The position numbers and the translations under genes are program-made. A model generated the notes under the pieces. It was given only the letters and a program-made list of their open reading frames with translations. It had not been told where the DNA came from and ran no database searches. Shown here piece after piece: positions 16,817 through 25,716 of a DNA stretch of 64,000 nucleotides. The first letter of the stretch is position 1, and the number at the start of each line of letters is the position of its first letter. Origin of the DNA: UBA5868 sp964482025 (GTDB lineage Bacteria > Pseudomonadota > Gammaproteobacteria > Pseudomonadales > Cellvibrionaceae); assembly GCA_964482025.1 (NCBI GenBank), contig CAYZVN010000007.1:1-64000 (forward strand), given 5' to 3'.

Positions 16817-17497
16817 TCAGGCCTTCACAGTGACCTCATCTGCTGTCACTAGTGGCCATCCTCCCATATGTTTCCACTTATTGACGATGCGGCAGAATAG
16901 CTCTGCGGTTTTCTGGGCATCGTAGGCGGCGCAGTGCGCTTCGCGATTGGAAAATTCGATGTTGGCGAGCTGGCATGCCTTTGCCAGAACCGTGTGGCCG
17001 AACGCCAGCCCCGCTAAAGTGGCGGTGTCGAAGCACGAGAACGGGTGGAAGGGGTTGCGTTTGATTTCGCAGCGCTCCGAGGCGGCATTAACAAAACTCA
17101 GGTCAAAATGTGCATTGTGAGCCACCATGATGGCGCGGGTGCATTCATACTGCTTAATTTTGCGCCTTATGGCTTGGAACATATCGGCCAGTGCTAGGCT
17201 TTCCGGCACCGCCATCCGGGTTTCACTGTCGAGGTCGATACCGGTGAAATCCAGCGCCGATTGTTCGATGTTGGCGCCTTCGAAAGGGTCCAAGTGGAAT
17301 GAATAGGTGTCATCGATCACGAGGTCGCCCTCGTCGTCCATATCCAAAGTGACCGCCGCAATTTCCAGTAACGCATCGGTGCGGGGGTTAAAGCCTCCGG
17401 TTTCCACGTCGATGATCACGGGCATAAAGCCGCGGAAGCGCTCGCTGAAGGGGGTGGATTGGCCTTTTTCGGTAGGGCTCATGTCGATGGAGGTCAC
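16817..17497 (-). CDS. rnt: ribonuclease T
   Basis: DEDDh 3'-5' exoribonuclease that trims the 3' end of tRNA and other stable RNAs and acts in end turnover of tRNA. Exo I is PVIIDVETGGFNP with D30 and E32, Exo II HNAHFDLSFV, and Exo III EAHCAAYDAQKTAELF with the catalytic histidine and last aspartate. The 226-aa length is close to the E. coli enzyme (215 aa). The start is a GTG preceded by AAGGA. It follows pyrC by 16 nt on the same strand, as in Pseudomonas. Confidence 0.95.
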   Translation of the reverse strand: MTSIDMSPTEKGQSTPFSERFRGFMPVIIDVETGGFNPRTDALLEIAAVTLDMDDEGDLVIDDTYSFHLDPFEGANIEQSALDFTGIDLDSETRMAVPESLALADMFQAIRRKIKQYECTRAIMVAHNAHFDLSFVNAASERCEIKRNPFHPFSCFDTATLAGLAFGHTVLAKACQLANIEFSNREAHCAAYDAQKTAELFCRIVNKWKHMGGWPLVTADEVTVKA

Positions 17498-17513
17498 AAA
17501 ATTCCTTATGTAT

Positions 17514-18557
17514 TCACAGTGAGGGTGAAACCAATTTCCAGCGCAGCGTATCGCCCGCTTGCAGCGGGATCAGCGTATCGCTGCCAAACGGCAGGGATTC
17601 GGGCGCGCACCACTCTTCTTTGCGCAAGGTGACAGTAGTGGTATTGCGCGGTAAGCCGTAAAAATCCGCGCCGAAGAAACTGGCGAAGGCTTCCAACTTG
17701 TCGAGCGCTTGGGCGTTTTCGAAGGCTTCGGCGTACATCTCCAGCGCTGCATAGGCAGTGTAGGCGCCCGCGCAGCCACAGGGTGCTTCTTTCTTATTGC
17801 GCGCATGCGGCGCCGAGTCGGTGCCGAGGAAAAACTTTGGATTGCCGCTGGTGGCGGCCTGAATCAGCGCTTGCTGGTGGGTACTGCGTTTGAGAATTGG
17901 CAGGCAGTAGTAGTGCGGGCGTATGCCCCCGACCAGCATGTGGTTGCGATTAAAGAGTAGGTGGTGGGCGGTGATGGTGGCCGCGACGTTGGCGCCGGCT
18001 TCCCTTACATAAGCCACCGCATCGGCGGTAGTGATGTGCTCCAAAACCACTTTGAGTTGCGGTATGCGGGCATTGAGCGGCATAAGCACTCGCTCGATAA
18101 ACACCTGTTCCCGGTCAAATATATCGATCGCTGCATCGGTCACCTCACCGTGCACGAGAAGCAATAGGCCATGCTCCGCCATAGCGTCCAGGGTGGGCCA
18201 GATGTTCGCCAGATCGGTCACCCCGGAGGCGGAGTTGGTTGTCGCCCCGGCGGGGTAGAGCTTGCAGGCCACCACTCCGGCCGCTTTGGCTGCCGCGATA
18301 TCGGCAGGTGTGGTGCGATCGGTCAGATAAAGCACCATCAGCGGTTCGAATGAGTGATTGGCCGGGATGTTCTGCTGGATGCGGCTTTTATATTCAAGCG
18401 CTTGATTGGCGGTTAAGACGGGCGGCACAAGGTTCGGCATAACGATGGCGCGCCGAAACTGGAAGGCGGCATCTTTAACGGTATAGGCAAGGGCGTCGCC
18501 GTCGCGCAGATGAATGTGCCAATCATCGGGGGCGGTGATGGTAATACTGTCAGTCAT
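17514..18557 (-). CDS. pyrC: dihydroorotase
   Basis: Zinc amidohydrolase that closes carbamoyl-aspartate to dihydroorotate in pyrimidine synthesis. I used the ATG at 18557 (347 aa, standard for class II PyrC); an in-frame start 15 codons upstream adds residues that do not resemble the family. Visible are DDWHIHLRDGD with the metal histidines, the carboxylated-lysine segment ACKLYPAGATTNS, VLEHITT, and the C-terminal FFLGTDSAPH with the catalytic aspartate. First gene of a pyrC-rnt pair, divergent from motY. Confidence 0.95.
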   Translation of the reverse strand: MTDSITITAPDDWHIHLRDGDALAYTVKDAAFQFRRAIVMPNLVPPVLTANQALEYKSRIQQNIPANHSFEPLMVLYLTDRTTPADIAAAKAAGVVACKLYPAGATTNSASGVTDLANIWPTLDAMAEHGLLLLVHGEVTDAAIDIFDREQVFIERVLMPLNARIPQLKVVLEHITTADAVAYVREAGANVAATITAHHLLFNRNHMLVGGIRPHYYCLPILKRSTHQQALIQAATSGNPKFFLGTDSAPHARNKKEAPCGCAGAYTAYAALEMYAEAFENAQALDKLEAFASFFGADFYGLPRNTTTVTLRKEEWCAPESLPFGSDTLIPLQAGDTLRWKLVSPSL

Positions 18558-18708
18558 GGGTTCTTCTGGTCGGAAAACAGGCAGCTTGGTGCTGGGAAGC
18601 ACATGCTACCGGAATTGGCCGCTAAAGCACAGGCGCCTGCGGCCGATAAGTAAGCGGATTACCTCTTTTTATTGTGGCGTGTGTGAGTGATGGTTGGGTA
18701 AAACGTCT

Positions 18709-19584
18709 ATGAGATTAACCACCACAGTGTGTGCAGTATGGTGTCTGTGGATTTCGAACAGCTTTGCCGCCGTGTACAGCAGTTTCCTCGATAATGGCGC
18801 CTGGCAAGCGAATACATCGGTTTTTACCTGCAGCATGGTTCATGCCGTACCGTTTTACGGAAACGCAGTATTCGAAACCCGGGCAGGCGAGTCCTCGCGT
18901 TTTTATTTGCACGGCGATTCCAGCCGACTGCAGCGCGGCGGCGCGACATTGATTGCGCGCTCGCCAGTGTGGGAAGAGCAGCCTCGGCGGGTCGAACTGG
19001 GCCTGGTAGAGGTTAAACAGCGCCCGCGCGCGGTTGAGTTGCCGTCAGAGGACACCGAGCGCATGTTGGTGGAACTCTACCGCGGTCTCGAACTGGTGTT
19101 CACGCGTGAGCCCGGGTATGGCGGGGAGTCGCCGGCGCAGGTTGCTATCACCACCGTTGGATTTCGCGCCGCCTACGAGCGTTACCAAAGTTGCCTGGCG
19201 GGCTTGCTGCCGGCCAACTTCGAGCAGATTAAACGCACTTCCGTTTATTTTGGGTTGGGCCAGTCTGAAGCCATTCAGGCGTCGGAATTGCGCAAGCTGG
19301 ATAATATCCTCGCCTATGTCAAAGCCGATTCGAGTGTGCGGGAGTTTTTTATTGACGGACACACCGATAGCACCGGAACTCGAGACAATAATTTGCTGCT
19401 GGCGGAGAAGCGGGCAGAAGAGGTCACCCGTTATCTGGTCAATAAAGGCGTACCTAGAGAAGCCATTGTCAGCCGTTGGCACGGCGAGCGTTACCCGGTA
19501 GCGAGTAACGAAACAGTCGAGGGGCGGGCGAAAAATCGCCGGGTGACGATTCGCTTGGAAAAACTGGAAGTGACGCCGCAATAA
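18709..19584 (+). CDS. motY: flagellar motor-associated protein MotY (OmpA-like)
   Basis: Periplasmic protein that in Vibrio and Pseudomonas forms the T-ring or supports the stator around the basal body. The chosen ATG (18709) gives 291 aa with a signal peptide ending SFA-AVYSS; a TTG at 18694 is possible. The N-terminal half is the MotY-specific domain, and the C-terminal half is an OmpA/MotB peptidoglycan-binding domain with FFIDGHTDSTGTRDNN and AEKRAEEVTRYLV, ending with the NRRVTIRL strand. The name rests partly on its place between argG and pyrC, as in Pseudomonas. It is a lone motor gene, with no other flagellar genes here. Confidence 0.82.
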   Translation: MRLTTTVCAVWCLWISNSFAAVYSSFLDNGAWQANTSVFTCSMVHAVPFYGNAVFETRAGESSRFYLHGDSSRLQRGGATLIARSPVWEEQPRRVELGLVEVKQRPRAVELPSEDTERMLVELYRGLELVFTREPGYGGESPAQVAITTVGFRAAYERYQSCLAGLLPANFEQIKRTSVYFGLGQSEAIQASELRKLDNILAYVKADSSVREFFIDGHTDSTGTRDNNLLLAEKRAEEVTRYLVNKGVPREAIVSRWHGERYPVASNETVEGRAKNRRVTIRLEKLEVTPQ

Positions 19585-21141
19585 TCAGAGCTTATTGCGC
19601 TTGCGGCCTTGTTTAAGGACTTTGTCAGCGCGTTCGCACACGGCAGCGGAAAATCTCGCTCGGCACTCATTAGCAACCACTTCTGCTTGCTCGAAATCGC
19701 GGGCGTCCACTAATTCAAGCACCCAGTTATTGAAGGCAGAGCCGATAATTTGCTGGGGGTGATTGATGTCTTTGATCGAATCTCCCGGCTGACTGAGATA
19801 CTCGGCCAAAATCGCGACCACTTCTTCCCAGTTCTTTTGCTCCCACTGGTACTCGGCCCAGCGCAGGTAAAACCAGCTCACCATATCCGGCCAAGCTTTG
19901 GGGTCACTGAGATGGCCCTCTACTAATGCCAGCACCAGCAGGCCGTCATCAAAACGCTTGCCCTCTGCTAATTTGGACATGAGGACGCTCACCGCATTGG
20001 TCACCCGGGATTCCACTGCTTTACGGTCGTTGCCCTGGGCCAAGCCGCGGCTCAGCAGCTCTCCCATGACCGCGAGCGTCTGCTCGGTGTCGCCCAGTTG
20101 CGCGTATGTGAGCATGGCGCCAGAGAGGTACATTTGCAGAGCGTGCTGCAGCCCTGAGGCGTGCAGGTGACGGCGGCTATCCGCCAAAACGGTTTGGTAG
20201 GTGGTGGCGAAAAGCCGCTGCAGAGTCGCCCAATCCTGCTGCACCACCAGAGCGTGAATTTCCCGGTTGTAGAAGTACAGCCGTTTTTCTTGCGCCATCG
20301 TGTTGTGCGGGTCGATAAACGCACTGATTTCCGCTAGCCGTACGCTGTCTTCCTCGTCCATGCGGCTGGACACCGTATGCTGATTGAGCATATTGCGAGC
20401 CGCCAGTTCAGTGGCGCTGATGCGATCGCGATTCAGATAATCGGCGTAAGTTGCCGGTGCCAGACCGCGACTGGAAAACCAAGCGCTATTATTGCGCTCG
20501 TAAAAGGCTTCGTCGTGAACCTGGTCATAACCATTCGGGCTGGTAGTTTCCACATCAATCTGTCGGCCATCGCGGAGATTGAGCTGGATGAAAGCGTGAG
20601 AGGGCAGCATTACGCCCTGCAGGCGCAGGTCAAAGTGGCGAACCAGCACCGCGTACAGCAAGCTGGCGCTGATGCAGTTGTATTCACCCGTCTCGAAAAT
20701 GCCCATCAGGCGCGACTGGTCTTCCGAATAGCCGCTGGGTGCACCGCCTTTGCTTTCTTTCAGGAAAAAGGTGTTGTGCATTTCCCGGTTGAGAATCTGT
20801 CCCACCAACCAATCGTTGTTATCTTCAACGACCTGCTCGCGCATTTTGCGGCTGAACTGATCCACTTGGCGTTTGACGTTTTCATAGTCGCTATAGCTGC
20901 GTACGCCCGAGGCGAGTAGATACAGTGCGAGCAAGGCGTCGGGATCATCGCTGCGCGCCCTGGGGAGGGCACCAATTGTGGACTTCTCGAAATAGCTCAG
21001 TTCGGACCAGATGGGGTAGGGGCTGCTGCCGTGCGCCGCGCGATTCGCTGAGGCGGGGAGCGCGCAACACAGCATCAATACTAGCCAAAGCAGGCGCTGG
21101 AAATCACGGGGTAGATAGGTAAGAAGTATGCGGTTCGACAT
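19585..21141 (-). CDS. secreted transglutaminase-like protein of unknown function
   Basis: 518 aa with a signal peptide (LVLMLCCALPASA-NRAAHG), so it is likely periplasmic. A transglutaminase-like catalytic triad is visible: C156 in EYNCISASLLYAVL, H182 in MLPSHAFIQL and D196 in RQIDVETT. The order and spacing fit the fold shared with SirB1-like and bacterial transglutaminase-like proteins. The C-terminal half is helical, with TPR/HEAT-like stretches such as WAEYQWEQKNWEEVVAILAE, and a basic tail. Its stop abuts the motY stop with no spacer. It is divergent from argG. I do not recognise a named family; protease, amidase or non-catalytic binding are all possible. Confidence 0.65.
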   Translation of the reverse strand: MSNRILLTYLPRDFQRLLWLVLMLCCALPASANRAAHGSSPYPIWSELSYFEKSTIGALPRARSDDPDALLALYLLASGVRSYSDYENVKRQVDQFSRKMREQVVEDNNDWLVGQILNREMHNTFFLKESKGGAPSGYSEDQSRLMGIFETGEYNCISASLLYAVLVRHFDLRLQGVMLPSHAFIQLNLRDGRQIDVETTSPNGYDQVHDEAFYERNNSAWFSSRGLAPATYADYLNRDRISATELAARNMLNQHTVSSRMDEEDSVRLAEISAFIDPHNTMAQEKRLYFYNREIHALVVQQDWATLQRLFATTYQTVLADSRRHLHASGLQHALQMYLSGAMLTYAQLGDTEQTLAVMGELLSRGLAQGNDRKAVESRVTNAVSVLMSKLAEGKRFDDGLLVLALVEGHLSDPKAWPDMVSWFYLRWAEYQWEQKNWEEVVAILAEYLSQPGDSIKDINHPQQIIGSAFNNWVLELVDARDFEQAEVVANECRARFSAAVCERADKVLKQGRKRNKL

Positions 21142-21312
21142 GGTGTGTTCGATTTCGCCCCACGCGTTTAGTTCGCCGTAAAACTGGACGGCTAGGAGTA
21201 TGCCCTATCGACCGGCGCATTACTGTTAATTCGTCGACTATGAAGCTACAATGCGCGCCCAGGCAGAACGCCACATTTCCCTTCCCCTCGCTCAAGAAAC
21301 TTGGAGAGCTGT

Positions 21313-22533
21313 ATGTCTTCCATTAAAAAGGTTGTTTTGGCTTATTCCGGTGGTCTCGACACGTCAGTCATCGTGCGCTGGCTGCAAGACACCTATAAGT
21401 GCGAAGTCGTTACTTTTACAGCCGATATCGGCCAGGGCGAGGAGCTGGAACCTGCGCGCGCCAAAGCCCAAGCGCTTGGGGTGAAGGAAATTTACATTGA
21501 GGATCTGCGCGAAGAGTTCGTGCGCGATTATGTTTTTCCCATGTTTCGCGCCAACACCATCTACGAAGGCGAGTATCTTCTCGGTACTTCGATTGCCCGC
21601 CCACTGATTGCCAAGCGCTTAGTGGAAATTGCCAATCTTACCGGCGCCGATGCCATCTCACATGGCGCGACCGGCAAAGGTAACGACCAAGTGCGCTTCG
21701 AACTCGGCGCCTACGCACTTAAGCCCGGCATCAAAGTGATTGCGCCCTGGCGGGAGTGGGATCTGAACTCCCGTGAAAAGCTGATGGCCTACTGCGAAAC
21801 CCACAATATTCCGGTGGATTTCGCTAAGAACAAGAAAAAATCTCCCTACTCCATGGATGCCAACCTGCTGCACATTTCCTATGAAGGCAATCGTCTGGAA
21901 GACCCCTGGACGGAAGCAGAAGAAGAAATGTGGCGCTGGTCGGTGTCACCAGAAGCCGCTCCCGACAAACCAGAGTACCTGGAACTGACCTACAAAAATG
22001 GCGATATCGTTGCGCTCAATGGCCAAGAGATGTCACCGGCGACGGTACTGGCGACGCTGAATAAACTCGGCGGTGCCCACGGTATAGGTCGCCTCGATCT
22101 GGTGGAAAATCGCTACGTTGGCATGAAGTCCCGCGGCTGCTATGAAACCCCGGGGGGCACTATTATGTTGAAAGCGCATCGCGCCATTGAATCTATCACC
22201 CTGGACCGCGAAGTCGCCCATCTGAAAGACTCTTTCATTTCCCGTTATGCGGCGATGATTTACAACGGCTACTGGTGGTCACCGGAGCGCTTGATGCTGC
22301 AAAAGGCCATTGATGAGTCGCAAGCGGTCGTCAATGGGGATGTGCGAGTAAAACTGTATAAAGGCAGTGTTACGGTCGTTGGTCGCCGCTCTGCCGATAG
22401 CCTCTTCGATGAAAAAATTGCGACCTTTGAAGATGACGCCGGTGCCTATGACCAAAAAGATGCGGAAGGCTTTATTAAGTTGAATGCCTTGCGTATGCGC
22501 ATTGCGGCACAAAAAGGCCGAACGCTGGTCTGA
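21313..22533 (+). CDS. argG: argininosuccinate synthase
   Basis: Joins citrulline and aspartate with ATP to argininosuccinate in arginine synthesis. The ATG at 21313 follows GGAGA, while an in-frame TTG at 21301 overlaps that ribosome site. The 406-aa product has the N-type ATP pyrophosphatase P-loop VLAYSGGLDTSVIVRWL, the SHGATGKGNDQVRFELG segment and the GRRSADSLFDEK region near the C-terminus. It is divergent from the transglutaminase-like gene and apparently monocistronic. Confidence 0.97.
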   Translation: MSSIKKVVLAYSGGLDTSVIVRWLQDTYKCEVVTFTADIGQGEELEPARAKAQALGVKEIYIEDLREEFVRDYVFPMFRANTIYEGEYLLGTSIARPLIAKRLVEIANLTGADAISHGATGKGNDQVRFELGAYALKPGIKVIAPWREWDLNSREKLMAYCETHNIPVDFAKNKKKSPYSMDANLLHISYEGNRLEDPWTEAEEEMWRWSVSPEAAPDKPEYLELTYKNGDIVALNGQEMSPATVLATLNKLGGAHGIGRLDLVENRYVGMKSRGCYETPGGTIMLKAHRAIESITLDREVAHLKDSFISRYAAMIYNGYWWSPERLMLQKAIDESQAVVNGDVRVKLYKGSVTVVGRRSADSLFDEKIATFEDDAGAYDQKDAEGFIKLNALRMRIAAQKGRTLV

Positions 22534-22560
22534 GTGTCGGCTGCTCGATAACCCGTTAAG

Positions 22561-22576
22561 GGCGGCGCTCGCCGCC
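22561..22576 (+). terminator. possible terminator hairpin after argG
   Basis: GGCGGC-GCTC-GCCGCC forms a strong short stem 28 bases past the argG stop, but lacks a T tract. It may end the argG transcript or shield its 3' end. Confidence 0.3.
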
Positions 22577-22630
22577 GCCAAACCGTCAAACCGCCATCAA
22601 GAGCGGTGATCCATATTTTTGAGGACCACC

Positions 22631-23185
22631 ATGCTTCCACGCTGTTTTGTTGTCGTATTGCTCGCCATCATTTGTGCCGTTCCTGCTTATGCCGCTCGAC
22701 CCAACTACAATTATTTGGGCGCTGGATATGCGCGTCAGCATTTGGAGTTCAACTGCAATCAGGATGGTTTATTTCTCGAAGCGAGCCTAACCCTGAATGA
22801 AATTGCCTATTTCCATGCGCAGCATACCGACCTCACGAGCAATCGCGGCTGTGGTGCTACTTCCACTGCATTATCTTTGGGTTTGCGCGCTGACATCGGT
22901 CGCCAGTCGGGCATTTACGCTCTCGCGACCATGATTAATCGCGATTATGGTCATGACTCCGATGCAGGTTTCGGCGGTACTTTTGGCGTACGAGGTTTTG
23001 CTTCGCCTGGCTTAGAGGCGCGCGGTTTCGTCAGTTACGAATCGATTGACGGCTGGCGCGAAACCTATTTTGGCGTGGGCATGAATTATTGGTTTTCCAG
23101 AGCTTTTAGCCTCAATGCGGAAGCTGCAGTCAGCGACGAAGACACCGAAAGTTTTGCGGTAGGCTTGCGCTTCAACTTTTATTAA
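22631..23185 (+). CDS. small outer-membrane beta-barrel protein of unknown function
   Basis: 184 aa from the ATG at 22631, which has GAGG at 22621. A signal peptide ends near AYA-ARPNYN. The mature part shows alternating polar/hydrophobic strands (LFLEASLTLNEIAYFHAQHT, YFGVGMNYWFSRAFSLNAEA) and ends in an aromatic residue after FAVGLRFNFY, as outer-membrane barrels do. The size suits an eight-stranded barrel. Two cysteines (in FNCNQDG and RGCGATS) could form a disulfide. Resembles generic porin-like or OmpX-like families without a clear match. Confidence 0.6.
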   Translation: MLPRCFVVVLLAIICAVPAYAARPNYNYLGAGYARQHLEFNCNQDGLFLEASLTLNEIAYFHAQHTDLTSNRGCGATSTALSLGLRADIGRQSGIYALATMINRDYGHDSDAGFGGTFGVRGFASPGLEARGFVSYESIDGWRETYFGVGMNYWFSRAFSLNAEAAVSDEDTESFAVGLRFNFY

Positions 23186-23291
23186 TTGAGAGAATACAGT
23201 CTATATTTACAGAGATGTGGCAATAGCATTTTTGTTTGGGAAGTTGTACATAAGGGCGGAGTGCCAGCAGACAGTTGTATTTCCGAGGCGT

Positions 23292-23332
23292 TTGATGCCA
23301 ATCAAATGTCAGTGCGGATTCCTATCTATACT
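23292..23332 (+). promoter_or_regulatory. FNR/ANR-dependent class II promoter of the cbb3 operon
   Basis: TTGAT-GCCA-ATCAA (23292-23305) is a perfect FNR/ANR half-site pair. A good -10 element, TATACT, is at 23327-23332, so transcription would start near 23339. That puts the box centre at about -41, the classic class II activator distance. The rest of 23186-23439 has no gene. Control of ccoNOQP by an oxygen-sensing FNR/ANR protein is inferred from this geometry. Confidence 0.82.
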
Positions 23333-23439
23333 GCTTGATCAACAGCTATCAAATCTTCTTCACGTGCGTACAGCTCTGAGCCGCAGGAGGGACTTCCTGC
23401 GTGTGTCCGATTTTTTTCATTAACTGTTAGGACTTGTCT

Positions 23440-24891
23440 ATGAGCAATGACTCGGTGGCATCTGCCATGCCTGCTCCTGCTTACAACTATCAGGTGGTGC
23501 GTCAGTTTAGTGTGATGACCATCGTCTGGGGTGTTGTCGGCATGGCGGTGGGCGTGCTGATCGCAGCGCAACTAATGTGGCCGGAAATTAATGATTTTTG
23601 GCAACCTTACAGCCATTTCGGGCGCTTGCGCCCGCTGCACACCAACGCGGTGATATTCGCCTTTGGTGGGTGTGCACTGTTTGCGACGTCTTATTTCGTG
23701 GTGCAGCGAACTTGCCAAGCGCCTTTGTTCGGCGGATTTTTGATTCCGTTTACCTTTTGGGGTTGGCAGGCGGTGATCGTTGCGGCGGTTATCACGCTGC
23801 CGATGGGTTATACCAGCACCAAGGAATACGCCGAGCTGGAATGGCCTATCGATATTCTGATCGCCTTGGTGTGGATCGCTTATGCCATCGTATTTTTTGG
23901 CACTATCGTCAAGCGTCGCACCTCCCATATTTATGTCGCCAACTGGTTCTTCGGCGCCTTCATCATCACTATCGCCGTTCTTCATATTGTCAATAGTATG
24001 GCGGTGCCGGTGCATGGGCTGAAGTCATATTCGGCATATGCGGGTACGGCAGACGCCATGATTCAGTGGTGGTACGGCCATAATGCGGTTGGCTTTTTCC
24101 TCACCGCCGGATTCCTCGGCATCATGTATTACTTTGTGCCTAAGCAAGCCGACCGCCCCGTTTATTCTTATCAGCTGTCGATTGTGCATTTTTGGGCGTT
24201 GATTTCGGTTTACGTATGGGCGGGCGGCCACCACCTGCATTATTCCGCATTGCCGGATTGGGCGCAGAGCTTGAGTATGGTGATGTCGCTGATTCTGCTG
24301 GCGCCCTCGTGGGGCGGCATGATCAACGGCATGATGACACTGTCCGGCGCCTGGCATAAGTTGCGCACCGACCCAACTCTGCGTTTCCTCGTGGTCTCGC
24401 TCTCGTTCTATGGAATGGCCACCTTTGAAGGCCCAATGATGTCGATTAAGACCGTGAACGCCTTATCTCACAATACTGACTGGACCATCGGCCATGTGCA
24501 TGCGGGTGCGCTGGGTTGGGTTGCCATGATTACCATCGGCGCTATTTATCACCTGATCCCCGTATTGACTGGGCAAAAAACCATGTGGAGCGTCCGCCTG
24601 ATTAATGCGCACTTCTGGCTCGCTACCATTGGCACGGTGCTGTACATCGCCGCCATGTGGGTGAACGGCATTATGCAGGGGTTAATGTGGCGCGCATTCA
24701 ACGCCGACGGGACACTCACCTACAGCTTTGTCGAAAGTGTTGAAGCCAGTTATCCAGGCTACTTTGTGCGCTTCCTCGGCGGCGTGTTCTTCCTGGCAGG
24801 CATGGTGTTAATGGCTTACAACGCCTACCGCACTATGAGCGCGGATGAGGCGATAGAGCCAGAAAAAGCCGCGCAACCCAAATTGGCTTGA
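23440..24891 (+). CDS. ccoN: cbb3-type cytochrome c oxidase subunit I
   Basis: Catalytic subunit of the high-affinity haem-copper oxidase that reduces oxygen to water and pumps protons at low oxygen. 483 aa from the ATG at 23440 (AGGA upstream); a TTG six bases earlier is the alternative. Twelve membrane segments are expected and seen as hydrophobic blocks. Conserved stretches include GRLRPLHTNAVIFAFGG, WWYGHNAVGFFLTAGFLG, WAGGHHLHYSALPDW (histidine pair for copper B) and WTIGHVHAGALGWV (haem ligands). First gene of ccoNOQP, downstream of an FNR box. Confidence 0.97.
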   Translation: MSNDSVASAMPAPAYNYQVVRQFSVMTIVWGVVGMAVGVLIAAQLMWPEINDFWQPYSHFGRLRPLHTNAVIFAFGGCALFATSYFVVQRTCQAPLFGGFLIPFTFWGWQAVIVAAVITLPMGYTSTKEYAELEWPIDILIALVWIAYAIVFFGTIVKRRTSHIYVANWFFGAFIITIAVLHIVNSMAVPVHGLKSYSAYAGTADAMIQWWYGHNAVGFFLTAGFLGIMYYFVPKQADRPVYSYQLSIVHFWALISVYVWAGGHHLHYSALPDWAQSLSMVMSLILLAPSWGGMINGMMTLSGAWHKLRTDPTLRFLVVSLSFYGMATFEGPMMSIKTVNALSHNTDWTIGHVHAGALGWVAMITIGAIYHLIPVLTGQKTMWSVRLINAHFWLATIGTVLYIAAMWVNGIMQGLMWRAFNADGTLTYSFVESVEASYPGYFVRFLGGVFFLAGMVLMAYNAYRTMSADEAIEPEKAAQPKLA

Positions 24892-24903
24892 GGAAACTGA
24901 ACC

Positions 24904-25515
24904 ATGAAGAATCACGACATAGTCGAAAAAAATATTGGCCTGATGATCGTGCTGATTATCGTGGCCATCAGCTTCGGCGGTTTGGTGGAAATCGTGCCCC
25001 AGTTTTTCCTCGAGGATACGACGGAGCCGGTTGAAGGCTTAAAGCCGCTGAGCGCGGTGGAGCTGGAAGGCCGCGACATCTATATCCGCGAGGGCTGTCA
25101 CGTGTGTCACACCCAGATGGTGCGTCCATTGCGTGCGGAAGTGGAGCGCTACGGCCACTATTCTGTCGCGGGTGAATCGGTTTATGAGCATCCATTTTTA
25201 TGGGGCTCTAAGCGTACTGGTCCCGACCTCGCTCGGGTGGGTCAGCGTTATAGCGACGAGTGGCACAAGGCGCACTTGTACAACCCGCGCAACGTAGTAC
25301 CTAACTCGAATATGCCGGCGTTTCCCTGGTTATACGATCATGTTCTGACCGGGAAATACACTGCGAAAAAAATGGAGGCTCTGCGTTCGGTGGGAGTGCC
25401 TTATACCGATGAGGATATTGCCGGCGCCGCTGACGCCGTGCGTGGTGTGACGGAGATGGATGCTCTTGTCGCCTATCTGCAACAGCTGGGAACGCTCCTG
25501 ACATACAAGCGGTGA
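24904..25515 (+). CDS. ccoO: cbb3-type cytochrome c oxidase subunit II (mono-haem)
   Basis: Membrane-anchored cytochrome c that passes electrons from CcoP to the CcoN centre. 203 aa: one N-terminal membrane anchor (GLMIVLIIVAISFGGLVEIV) and one haem c motif, C65-x2-C68-H69 in EGCHVCHTQMVRPLRAE. The methionine ligand is probably in NSNMPAFPWLY. It is 12 nt after ccoN and 3 nt before ccoQ. Confidence 0.97.
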   Translation: MKNHDIVEKNIGLMIVLIIVAISFGGLVEIVPQFFLEDTTEPVEGLKPLSAVELEGRDIYIREGCHVCHTQMVRPLRAEVERYGHYSVAGESVYEHPFLWGSKRTGPDLARVGQRYSDEWHKAHLYNPRNVVPNSNMPAFPWLYDHVLTGKYTAKKMEALRSVGVPYTDEDIAGAADAVRGVTEMDALVAYLQQLGTLLTYKR

Positions 25516-25518
25516 GCC

Positions 25519-25716
25519 ATGGACATTAATACGTTACGCAGTATCTCGCCGATACTGGTTTTACTAGCGTTTATCGGAGTGTGTTGGTGGGCTTTTTCGC
25601 CCAAGCGGCGCAAGCGTTTTGAGGAGGCGGCCAAGCTGCCGTTCGCCGACGACAAGCCGCCACAAGAGGATGAGAAAAAATCCAATGACTCCGAGCAAGA
25701 GCAGGACAAAGTATGA
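25519..25716 (+). CDS. ccoQ: cbb3-type oxidase small subunit
   Basis: 65-aa single-span membrane protein that stabilises the cbb3 complex, especially the CcoP association. The membrane segment is ISPILVLLAFIGVCWWAFSP, followed by the RRKRFEEAAKLPFADD motif typical of CcoQ/FixQ and a charged tail. It overlaps ccoP by 4 nt (ATGA), so translation is likely coupled. Confidence 0.92.
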   Translation: MDINTLRSISPILVLLAFIGVCWWAFSPKRRKRFEEAAKLPFADDKPPQEDEKKSNDSEQEQDKV

